Positions 1-10,100 of a stretch of 10,626 nt of DNA are shown piece by piece. The DNA is taken from positions 1 through 10,626 of the forward strand of contig CAZQQU010000023.1 of the NCBI GenBank assembly GCA_964595625.1, written 5' to 3'. This stretch comes from CAZQQU01 sp964595625 (GTDB lineage: Bacteria; Bacteroidota; Bacteroidia; Flavobacteriales; Flavobacteriaceae). Under the pieces are notes generated by a model, which worked only from the letters and a program-made list of their open reading frames with translations, ran no database searches and was not told where the DNA came from. The position numbers and the translations under genes were made by a program. Every line of letters starts with the position of its first letter. The stretch's first letter is position 1.

Positions 1-1079
1 AATCTGAACCCACAATCCTGCTTGAAGCGGATACGGGAGTGAGTGATCCCAATGCGACCTATCAATGGTATAAAGACGGAGAGCTATTAGTATTGTTACC
101 ACCCAATACTTATGAATATTATGTAAGTGAGCCGGGCGAATATAAAGTTGTTGTTACCACGGAAGACCAAACCTGCCAGGTGGAGGATACCATCATAATA
201 GGTTATGATTATGGAATTGAAATTGAAGGTGAAACCGGGTGTACTCCCGAAGAAAATGCCATATACATATATGTTAATGACGGAACGCCCAATTTCTTAA
301 TAAATGTTAGCAACGGCCTTGGGTTTAACGTAAATTATTCTTCAGATGGAGATACTGTATTAATGGACTTCCCATACGGAACTTACCAGGTTACTGTAAC
401 AGATTCAGATGGTAATGGAACTACCTATATTGATACGGTTGAATTTTATTTAGATATTGATTTAAATATTTATACCCAACTAGAAGACATATGCGGATCC
501 TGCCTATACATTCCTCCGCTTTTTGGTCTTCCCGAATTTACCTATAATGAAGACATGTTTGTTTTGGATGCTTCTTTGCTGGTAGAGGCTACAAACGTAT
601 CTTATGAATGGTTTGAAGATGGTATTTCCACTGAGGTCTATACGCCACAGTACACTTTTAATCCTGCCGTGCTTGATTGCAATGTTAAAACAAATAACAG
701 CTTAATTTATACCGTAAAAGTTACAGACAACGACAGCGGCTGTGAACTGTCCCAGTCATTCAAATGGATATGTCCGCAGCTCCCCGAGTTCACCGGAGGT
801 GAAGACGAAGAGCCCGTTGAAACGGTTTCCCTGAGGTCTATGGTTTACCCCAATCCTTCAGACCCCCACAGTGTGTTTTATTACCACGTGTATTCGGAAG
901 AAGTTTTTGAAGGAACGATAGAAATTATAAATGTGTTAGGAATGATTGTTAACAAGAAAAATATTAGTGGCAACTCAAATTATACACTCACGTTTGAGCT
1001 GCCTGCATCAGGAACCTATCTCATACGAACAGTATCTTCTTTAGGAATAACAGTAGTTAACAAGGTAATTATCAAGTAG
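1..1079 (+). CDS. T9SS type A sorting domain protein with Ig/SprB-like repeats, 5'-truncated
   Basis: The frame is open from the left edge (first whole codon at 3) to TAG at 1077-1079, giving 358 visible residues. The GTG at 39 is not a credible start, because the frame continues upstream of it without a break and the downstream sequence begins in the middle of a domain. Residues ~1-60 look like an Ig/PKD-type beta-sandwich (YQWYKDG, then GEYKVVVTTEDQTC). Residues ~75-135 resemble an SprB-type repeat (GTPNFLINVSNG, then YGTYQVTVTDSDG). Residues ~185-255 form a second Ig-like unit (YEWFEDG, then YTVKVTDNDSGC). An acidic linker (GGEDEEPVE) leads to the T9SS tail. Seven cysteines are visible. 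The protein is probably exported by Sec, crosses the outer membrane by T9SS and is released or attached to the surface. The ligand or enzymatic role is unknown, since any N-terminal catalytic domain would lie outside the window. It ends 9 bp before the giant Rhs gene, probably in the same operon. Confidence 0.9.
   Translation, partial: SEPTILLEADTGVSDPNATYQWYKDGELLVLLPPNTYEYYVSEPGEYKVVVTTEDQTCQVEDTIIIGYDYGIEIEGETGCTPEENAIYIYVNDGTPNFLINVSNGLGFNVNYSSDGDTVLMDFPYGTYQVTVTDSDGNGTTYIDTVEFYLDIDLNIYTQLEDICGSCLYIPPLFGLPEFTYNEDMFVLDASLLVEATNVSYEWFEDGISTEVYTPQYTFNPAVLDCNVKTNNSLIYTVKVTDNDSGCELSQSFKWICPQLPEFTGGEDEEPVETVSLRSMVYPNPSDPHSVFYYHVYSEEVFEGTIEIINVLGMIVNKKNISGNSNYTLTFELPASGTYLIRTVSSLGITVVNKVIIK
831..1076 (+). 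other. T9SS type A C-terminal sorting domain (Por_Secre_tail type)
   Basis: The last ~80 residues of the upstream protein match the T9SS type A tail seen in TIGR04183/PF18962 proteins. There is a YPNPS box (codons from 846), a beta-rich middle with the hallmark IEIINVLGMIV segment, a central ELPASGTYLIRTVS strand pair, and a final VVNKVIIK at the very C-terminus. In the family this domain targets cargo to the PorU sortase at the outer membrane, where it is usually cleaved off. It is the strongest single indicator that the host is a member of Bacteroidota. Confidence 0.93.
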
Positions 1080-1088
1080 CTTTTTATT
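1080..1088 (+). promoter_or_regulatory. 9-bp T-rich intergenic spacer and start context, no Shine-Dalgarno
   Basis: Only nine bases, mostly T (ctttttatt), separate the TAG of the upstream gene from ATG 1089. There is no purine-rich Shine-Dalgarno motif, as is usual in Bacteroidota, where AT-rich unstructured leaders often suffice. The space is too short for a terminator or a separate promoter, so the two genes are probably co-transcribed and possibly translationally coupled. The two frames are in phase, separated by a single amber stop. Confidence 0.6.
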
Positions 1089-1178
1089 ATGGAGTATATT
1101 TTTAAAACAATCCGAAAATCTTATGTATCTACTGCCCTTACGGCAAGTTTACTCAGTAATATAATGATATTCGCTCAG
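1089..1178 (+). other. Sec signal peptide of the giant Rhs protein
   Basis: Residues 1-30 have a basic n-region (K6, R9, K10), a moderately hydrophobic stretch (TALTASLLSNIMIF) and a probable signal peptidase I site around A29-Q30 (IFAQ/PT). The FAQ ending is frequent in Bacteroidota signal peptides. There is no lipobox cysteine, so it is not a lipoprotein. The core is interrupted by S23 and N24, so the signal is fair rather than ideal. Confidence 0.75.
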
Positions 1179-4100
1179 CCAACAGAGCAGATGATGGCAA
1201 TATCATTGAATAACAAAATGTACATTATAACAGATAAATTCGAGAGCTACTCCAATCGTATTAATACATTCCCAATAAAAGAGAATTATAACGAGGATTT
1301 ATTTGCAAAGTTCAACAGTAAAAGTACTGACGACGAAGGGAGTGCGAATAAAGCTACTATTAAAAAACATAATACTGTAAACCTCAATTCAACAAATATT
1401 GACAAAAGCTCAACTGAGAACGTGCTAAGTTTTTTTGCAATTGAAACATCAGGAACTATCGGGAAAGCGTATGCCTTTGATGCTGAAACACCTGAGGACA
1501 ACTTTTTTACCGTTTATATTCCGGATAAATTTAATTTTAAAAACTATGATGCGGTATTGGTTTATGACCTTTACGGATTGGAAAGTGCCACTCAGACAAC
1601 CAAAATTATAAACAACACGGCTTCTTTTGGAGGACAGCTTGCCGTACTTGATGAATCGTGGAAAACGGTTAAAGAATATATCTCCGCTGATAACCTGTTT
1701 GAAGGTTTAAACGAAATATTCTTCACCCTTCGGGCAGATGAAATATACCAATACCAAATTAAGAACCTCCGTATAGACTTTGTCGAAAAAAATGATAAAG
1801 CTATACAGCTTTCTGAAAGTGTTGTAACTAATTTTGGTGGAAATATATATTTTTCTGGATTTGTACGGGAAGACGTTGTTGAAATTGAAGTATTTGGAAA
1901 AACAATTCCTGTCCATAATGGGGTCTTTGAGTGTTATATAGAAGATATACCGGAATACACAGAACAAATACAAATTAGTTACAAGATATCGGAGGGACAA
2001 GTGGAAAAAATTGATTTCCCTATACAATATATGGAGAATCGAAATCATTTGCAGTTCCCCGATGGAGAAAATCATATCAATTTTAAGAATATTACCCCCG
2101 ATGAGCTGAAAGACGGAAGGTATCAGTATTACGCCCTTCGTATAGAAATGGATGCAGATATTACCGGGAACAGCCGGGGTTTCTTTACGGTTGAAAAGCT
2201 GGCATTTAAAGATTTAAAATCTCTGAATTCAGACCTTGCCAATGTTACCTCCGGCGATTACCCGGGGTACCGGGTCAAAAAGAACGGCATCGCAGACAGC
2301 TTGCCCGTAAAGCTCTACCTGGCTTTTGATCCTGAAAAAATACCGGAGGGATACACTGCCAAAGATGTAAGGACCTTTTACTTTGACAGGGATTACCGGA
2401 ACTGGAAAATGCTTTCAGTAGATAGTCTTGATTTGGAAAACAATCTGATTGTTTCGACAATTTTTAACGAAACGGATTTTATCAACGGGGTGATCAAAGT
2501 ACCCGAATCTCCGGAGACAGGTAGCTTTATCCCTACGATGATGACGGATATGGAGTATGCCAGCCCCGCTGCCGGCATCGTAAGTATTCAGACGCCTAAT
2601 ATCAATAATACGGGTAATCTATCCACGAGTTTTCCCATCAAGCTACCTGCCGGACGAAACGGGATGCAGCCGTCGTTACAGGTATCCTACAACAGCGAAG
2701 GCGGTAACGGTTGGATGGGCATCGGCTGGGACCTGAGCACCCCGGCAATCACCCTGAATACCAAGTGGGGAGCACCGCTGTTTGACAATGCGAAAGAAAC
2801 GGAAATGTATTTGCTCAACGGTGCAGAGCTGGTAATGCATGTCGGTGATACGATCTATACCGGTACACATAGAATTGAAGAGGTAAGCAGACAAAGCAAC
2901 CGAGAGTTTTACCTACGGGTGGAAGGTGGTTATTCAAAGGTGGTGCGTCATGGTAGCAGTCCTGTGAATTATTGGTGGGAAGTAACTGATAAGTTAGGTA
3001 ATAAGAGTTTTTATGGAGGGTATAATGGATCTGTAGTAGATAATGCTGTAATTAAGGATTCTGATAACAATATTGCCCATTGGGCCCTATACCGTACAGA
3101 AGACCCTTTTGGAAATTATGTACAGTATGAATACGATAAATCCACAGCTACTGTAGGGAGTTCTACTGTAAATGCGCAGGGATTTTATATTAAAGAAATT
3201 AAATATACTCTGAAATCGGGAGTAAGTAATTATTATAAAGTGGAGTTTAAAAGAAACGCTTACACGGTGTCGGAGCCGGGAGGCGGCACGGGTTTTACTC
3301 CACGGAAAGATATTACCGTTAACGGCCGTAACGGGTTTTTGCAAATCACCAAAGACCTGCTGACAGAGATACACGTTTCTTTGGTTGAAGGTTCTGCTCA
3401 GCGGATCAGGACCTACCGTTTTGACTATTATGCCCCGGAGGATGTCCCTTTCAGAAAGACCCTGCTAAAGAAAATAGCCGAGTTTGATACCGAAGGGGTG
3501 CTGTTTTACAGCAATACGATGGAATATTTTGATGAGATAGAGGATAATGACATCATTGATTCAAATAATGCGGATGCATGGGGCGGAACGAATGACAATT
3601 TATCCGGTATTCCCGGTGTACTTGACGGATTACTCTCAGAGGGATCTGGATCTCCGATAGAAACTTCTACAACTACAGGGGTTTCTTTCGGATTAAGAAC
3701 TGGCTTTGGATTTGATTTGAATGCATTGAGTGTTGCCATGTCTGTTGGGGCTTCTTTCAGTCATAGCCAAAATAATCAAAATAACAGAATAACCTTTATA
3801 GACATCAATGGCGACGGCTTGCCCGATAAGGTCATCCAGAATGGCGGTAATGTATCCTACAGGCCTAATACAGGTTCGGGCTTTGGCAGCTTGTTATCAA
3901 TTACCGGGATAAACAGCTTTGGGAATACTAAGTCTAAAACTAACGGGTTTGGAGTGGATGCTAGCGTTTCTAATGCAATAAGCATAGGTACCAGCCGCAG
4001 CACCACCCGGACAGAAACAGATAATTATTTTACGGATTTTAACGGGGACGGGCTGCCCGATATTGCAGGAGGAGGAAAAGTGCTGTTCAACTCCTCAGGC

Positions 4101-7100
4101 AGTTCTCACTACATGAGGCAATTTACGATGTTTGCTAATGAAACTGAAAACCCGATCGTCGGCGGGATCATAGACCCGTCACTGCTTGAATTTATCAATG
4201 TACAGCATCTGGATGAAGTTTGGGAAGAGCATCCCCAGTTTGACCATATACAAGTTTGGGAAGCTCCCTATACGGGCACGGTCAATATTAGTAGTTTGGC
4301 CACCTATAAGGTTAAAAATGCCAATGCTTCAGACAATCATTACCGGCTCACTATAGAGAAGAAAGCGTATAATCAAACAAGCGGTAACGCCACTGTATTG
4401 GAAAGCGCTCAGCTGGATACGTTGAACCAGACGGCAAACATAAATAAAAACGCATTGAGCATTACCAAAGGCGATGTGCTGTTCTTTAGAACTCATAATT
4501 TGGAATACGGCTCTGGTGGTACCGTTGAATGGAACCCCGTAATTACCTATACCGCTACTTCTGCCGGAATACATAACGGGGAAAATGAGCATAATAAAAG
4601 CCGGGGTACTTTTTCCATAGAAAGTGATTTTATGCTTAACAACGGCGGCGGGTTTGACCCCGGTGAGGAAGATTCATTTACCGTTCATTATAATTTTGGC
4701 AGTGAATTAGACGACCCGTATTCCTATTCGGATGATATTGATTTTGTAATTAAAAGAGTGGAAATTGACCTGGAATCCAATGAGGTTACAGAGCAAGTAG
4801 TTGCTACTAGAACGTATGACCATTTGGATGGTGATATAAATAATTCTTTAGAGGTCATTTCTTTTATTCCTGATCCGGATAAAAAAATCCTTTTTTATTT
4901 TGAAGTAAGAAGCACTTCCAATGTAGCCTGGGACAATATTAAATGGAGGCCGGCAGTAGCCATCGGCGGTAGCACCAATTATCCGCCGGTGAATTATGTA
5001 ATTTATGATGAAAATGTCAACCAGTCGCAATATTGGATTATTGAAGATGATATACAGGAACCGGAAATAGACGAGGACGGTGAGGCGGATTTTATGGTTC
5101 TTTCGCACGATCTCATTACAGGTACCCATAACAGTTCTGTGCTGGATGAGCTTGAGGAGGAGGAATTTCCCATTAAGATCAATTGGGTGGTAAAAGCCGA
5201 AGAAAGCGGTGATGTAAAGGTACTGTATAAAAGAACATTTTATTTACAAAGGGCCTGGGGAGGGACATACCTGTATTCTCAGGACCCGGATGTTTATACC
5301 CCTACGGTAACTGCTGACAGCGTATTCACTTTGTCCAAAGACCAGGTAGTCGCTATAGACACCCTTTATACTAGTTTTTACATTGATCACCGGTATTTTG
5401 CCATAGGTAACACCGGTGTTATAAAATTGGATATTGTTCAAGCTGAACAAACAAATTATCCTTTATGGGATCCGGTAATTTTAAATTCTCCTTTTTGGTC
5501 TGTTTCTCCTAAATTTTACGGTTTGACCTATAGAAACTGGGGACAGTTCCTCTACAATGGTGGGATAACCCTTGATCGGGACAATGAAGGGGAGGTTGTA
5601 TTTGACGGTAACGGCGACCCTGTAATTATTGAAAACTTTGGGGACGGACCTATTGATGTTGATGTTTTTGATTTTGAAGCCGAAGCTGATGAGATGGAAG
5701 AAATAGACCCCGAGGCCGACCCGGAAGAAATTGAGGCCTCCTCCCGGGCATCGCGTTTTACCCTTTACGCCCAGGATAATGAGAACGGGAGATACATCAA
5801 TGAGGCCCTTGTTGATGCCATTTTTGGTTTTGACGGTAATAATGACTTATTGATAACCACCGGCAGGTTTGCCGTGGGAAGCTTGTATGATGTTTATATA
5901 GACCCCGAAAGCATTATTGACAACGGCAACGTGTTCCCGGCCATCAAGCAGCGTACCATTTCCAAAGGAAAAGCGGTAACAGGCAGCTTAATTACCTTTT
6001 CAAGAACAGAAAGCGAGGCAAAAACGGATGTGCTGAACCAGTATATCGACCTGAACGGCGACCGTTATCCGGATATTGTTACCAGCGGCAAGATACAATA
6101 TACCAATAGTTTGGGTGGATTATCCGCTAAAACAGCGGGCAATAATTTTTCTGCCGGTAGTGAGAATGAAGATGTAACCGACGGTGTTTCCATAGCTGCC
6201 ATCAAATTTAACTCTACACAGAGAGATAATTCCAAAATTTTCAATATGACTACCTCCAATATTAGCGGGGGTTTGGGAGACGGTAAAGGAACAACCGGCA
6301 ATGCCCGGATGTTTGCCGATATGAACGGGGACGGGCTCCCCGATAAGGTGGTTGTTACCGATGATGCCATAGATGTTTGGCTGAACACCGGGTATGGATT
6401 CACATCCAACAAGGTGGTTTGGGGAGATACTTACAGCAATTTTGTCAGCACCAGGAGTAATGGATCCATAAGTGCAGGAGGTGGCTGGGGAGGAGGAGAT
6501 GCAAAATTTAATATGTCTTTTGCCATTGGGTTTGGAGCCAGTTTTGCGGATGCCGATGTTGTCAGTACACTTTTGGATGTTAACGGCGACGGCCTTCCTG
6601 ATTTGGTAACCCGGCTTTCCGGTGAGTATAGGTATTACCTGAATACCGGTACCGGATTTGAAACCTGTCCTAAAACTTTTTATGAGGGAAGCACGGCTGA
6701 CCGGGACGAAAACATTGCCGGAAATATTTTCGGGTCAATTACCTTTGGATTTACATTACCTTGGTTTAACATTAAAATCGTGTTTAGCCCTTCCGGTGGC
6801 GTTAACGCCGGCTTTAACGAAAAAGTGGCCACCATTCAAGACATTAATGGTGATGGACTGCCCGATGTATTGCTTAAGGACGATGATGATAACAACTCTA
6901 AGATTTCCGCCCGTCTCAACCAAATAGGTAAAACCCACCTACTTAAAAAAGTAAACAACCCGTTGGGCGGCAGCTGGGAAGTGGATTACACCCGGGACGG
7001 CAATACCTACGATATGCCCCAAAGCAAATGGGTGATTACCACTATTAAAACCCACGACGGCTTTACCGGCGACAGCACTATAGGTTTAGGCCCCGACGAA

Positions 7101-10100
7101 ACCCTGACCACCGTTGTTTACGAAAATCCTAAGTACGACCGCCGGGAGCGGGATTTCTTAGGATACGAAAAGGTAACGGTTGAGCAGCGGCATCCCGGAA
7201 ACAGCGGTCTGTTCCGATATACGCTTAAAGAATTCCATATAGACAACATATACCTGAAAGGAGCCGAGAAGGCCGTATCTTTATATTCAAATACAAACGA
7301 GCTGCTTTCACGCACGGAAACCCTTTACAATCTCCTTGACCCGGACAGTCCGGTGGTTAATATGAACGCCGGCGAAAACAACCACTACCTGCAAAGCAGC
7401 CTTAGTGCCGGTTTATTAGACCACTCCCGCCTGTTTGTTGCGGTAGCCCGCACCCGTAATATTACCTTTGAAGACGGAATGGCGTTAGTAGCCGTACAGG
7501 AATTTACCGAGTATGATGAATATGGCAACCTGCTGAAAGTGATCAGCCACGGGGATACCGCTGCCGATACTTTCCGGAGTGAGATTACCTATCACGGCGT
7601 AAGCGATATATTGAGCTACGGCCCCGGTTTCCCGGCAGCCATAGAGGTTTACCAGCACAGCACCCATACGCTGATGCGAAAAAGGACAGCGGATTATAAC
7701 AACTATGGTAAGCTTTCTGAAATTGTTACCAAGCTCAACGATACCGAAGACAACACGGTTGAGCTGGAATACGACAGCTATGGCAACCTGGCAGAGGTTC
7801 ACCATATAGACAGTGTAAACGATCAGTCTGACCATTACGTACAGGAGATTAGCTACGACACTACCCTGCACACTTATCCCGTGGCTTTTGAAAACTCTTT
7901 CGGGCATACCTCATCTGCCGAATACAACTACCTGTTTGGCCTCCCGGTGTTTACCACCGATATGAACGGCAACTCGATGCGTACCCGTATTGACAACCGG
8001 GGCAGGATCATAGAAGTTACCGGGCCGAATGAGCTGGTGCTGGAAGGAGAATTTGGCAACACCGAGCCGGCATGGACCATACGGATGGAATACAAAGGCG
8101 AAGATTTGGTAAGCGAAGTGGTGGACAGTCTTGATCCGGACGAATATATGACAGAAGCCGAAGGCAGCTTCCCTGCCATTGACCCCGGAGACCCGCAGCC
8201 CACTACGGCACAGCACTATGCCGTAACCCGTCATTTTGATGCGTTTTATGCAGACCTGCACAGTACCGAAACTACCAACCAACTACTGACCATCAGTATT
8301 GTGGACGGTTTTGGGCAGCCGGTACAATTGAAAAAGACCCACGAGTCTGACGAGGTCAAGTGGATGGTCAGTGGTAAGGAAAAGAAGGACCCTTACGGAC
8401 GGGTGACTGAGATATACCTGCCTACGACACAGGAATACCCGGCCGATTATAATGATTTAGATACCGACGATTTAGAGTATGATACAAGTATTTCTTCAAA
8501 CCCGTTAAAGTATTCCTACGACATACGCGACCGGCAAATCAAAATTACCCAGCCCGGTGAGACTTTGTTTACTGAGATTGAGTATTTTATTGAAGACGGA
8601 ATGTTTGGGCAGTTTATTACCAACGAGCTTAATCAAACTCAGAAAACCTTTACCGACATCCGGGGCAGACAACGAAAAATCGTACAAAACGATGAAATTA
8701 CCACCCAATTTAAGTACAATGCCATCAATGAACTTATCGAGGTAAAAAACAATCAGGGATATGTCACTAAGAATTACTACGATTTGTCTGGTCGCCGCAT
8801 ACGAATAGAACATCCGGACCAAGGGGTTACTAATTTTGTGTATGACAAGGCCGGTAATCTTACAGAACGGATTACTTCCAACTTAATATTAGGCAACCAC
8901 GACCCCATACTCTACCACTATACCTTTAACCGTTTGGACAGTATCAGCTACCCGGTCAACCCGGTTAATAATGTGAAATATTTCTATGGGGAGCCCGGCG
9001 ACCCGACCGTAGAAGAAAATAATGCCGTAGGCCGCCTGTATGTACAAAAGGATGCTACCGGGGTACAGGCCTTTGGCTACGGCAGGATGGGCGAGCTTAC
9101 CAAGAACGCCCGCTCGGTAGCCGTACCGGGCAAATACTCCTACTGGTTTTTTACCTACTGGAGGTACGACAGCTGGAACCGGGTGATGGAGATTCTTTAC
9201 CCCGATAATGATAAAGTACGTTATTACTATAACAAGGCAGGTAATGTAGAGAAAGTAACTACTTCGGTAACAACCTTTCACGACGAGGCAAATCTGGTTG
9301 AAAGCATCACCTATACCGACTACGGCGAACGGGAAAAAATAGTATATGGCAACGGTACCGAGACGGAATATACCTACGACACCCGCCGCAGGATGCAGAC
9401 GGTAGCCCACCAGTTTACCGATGTTGACCTGGAAAGAGAGTACGGGTATGATGCCCTTTCTAATATCACCCATATCAGTACCGAAGCGGATTACAATATT
9501 GTAAACACTATGGGCCAGCCGGGCGGGTCTGCAGAACATACTTATACCTACGATAACTATAACCGCCTGATCACTGCCATTGGCAGCTATACTGGATTTA
9601 GCGACACCGCTGCCAACTATCTCAAACAGGAGTATGAGCTGGAGATGGAATACGACCTGAGCCACAATATTATCAGCAAAAACCAGCTGCATATACAGGG
9701 AGAGCTAAACGGCACCGGAGGAATGATAAACCCATTGGCTGTATTTAAGACCAGTTATAATCTGGACTACTCCAATTATGCTACGGGAACTTATGTAGCC
9801 GACGGTTTTGGCTACGTTCAACCCCACGCCCCGCGGATGATTATTGAAACCCCTACCGGGCAGGATGGCTGTTGTGACGAAGGTGACCCCCGTATTAAGA
9901 AAAAATTAGTAACTTACGACGGTAACGGCAACCAGTTAGAAATAAAAGAAGTGGTAGGCGAAGACGAAATAAGTATGCGTAAAAACCTCTGGGACGAAGA
10001 GAACCGCCTGCGTGGGGTGGACTTAAACCCCGATAATGACGAGCATCACAACATCGCGGTCTATACCTACGATGCTTCCGGGCAACGTATCTTACGCCAC

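Larger units (their letters stand above)
3801..6866 (+). repeat. Six DxNGDGxPD (FG-GAP/VCBS-like) propeller motifs in two clusters
   Basis: The nine-residue motif D-x-N-G-D-G-x-P-D occurs with its first D at residues 905, 983, 1654, 1744, 1830 and 1918 (nt 3801, 4035, 6048, 6318, 6576, 6840). Spacing within clusters is 78, then 90, 86 and 88 residues, which fits one motif per propeller blade. The third copy is degenerate (NGDRYPD). The aspartates are expected to bind calcium, as in FG-GAP/VCBS blades. Most copies are preceded by a glycine-rich, alternating hydrophobic hairpin. Copies 2 and 4 are nearly the same in DNA as well (20 of 21 bases, 4041-4061 against 6324-6344). Confidence 0.85.

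Noticed and set aside
39..41. GTG as the start of the first gene
   Set aside because: The frame is open upstream to the window edge and the codons before GTG continue the same type of sequence, so the gene begins outside the window.
1077..1091. Amber readthrough joining the two in-phase genes
   Set aside because: The downstream frame starts with its own signal peptide and the T9SS tail must be C-terminal to work, so a readthrough fusion makes little sense. In-phase spacing occurs by chance one time in three.
1707..2075. 122-residue minus-strand frame
   Set aside because: It is a shadow opposite the AT-rich N-terminal part of the Rhs gene. The Phe/Tyr/Ile-rich translation has no domain.
6658..6927. 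89-residue plus-strand frame
   Set aside because: It is in another frame inside the propeller region, whose own frame carries two intact NGDG motifs. No ribosome-binding or protein evidence supports it.
7485..8282. Minus-strand open frames of 140 and 123 residues
   Set aside because: Both are antisense to continuous Rhs coding sequence. Their translations show no motif and look like hydrophobic shadow peptides.
8889..9692. 267-residue open frame on the minus strand
   Set aside because: It lies fully inside the YD-repeat array of the Rhs gene and has no recognisable domain or start context. Long antisense frames are common opposite GC-rich repeat coding sequence.
7512..10090. CRISPR or DNA-level tandem repeats in the YD region
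   Set aside because: The repetition is at protein level and strongly diverged in DNA. There are no constant-length direct repeats with spacers.
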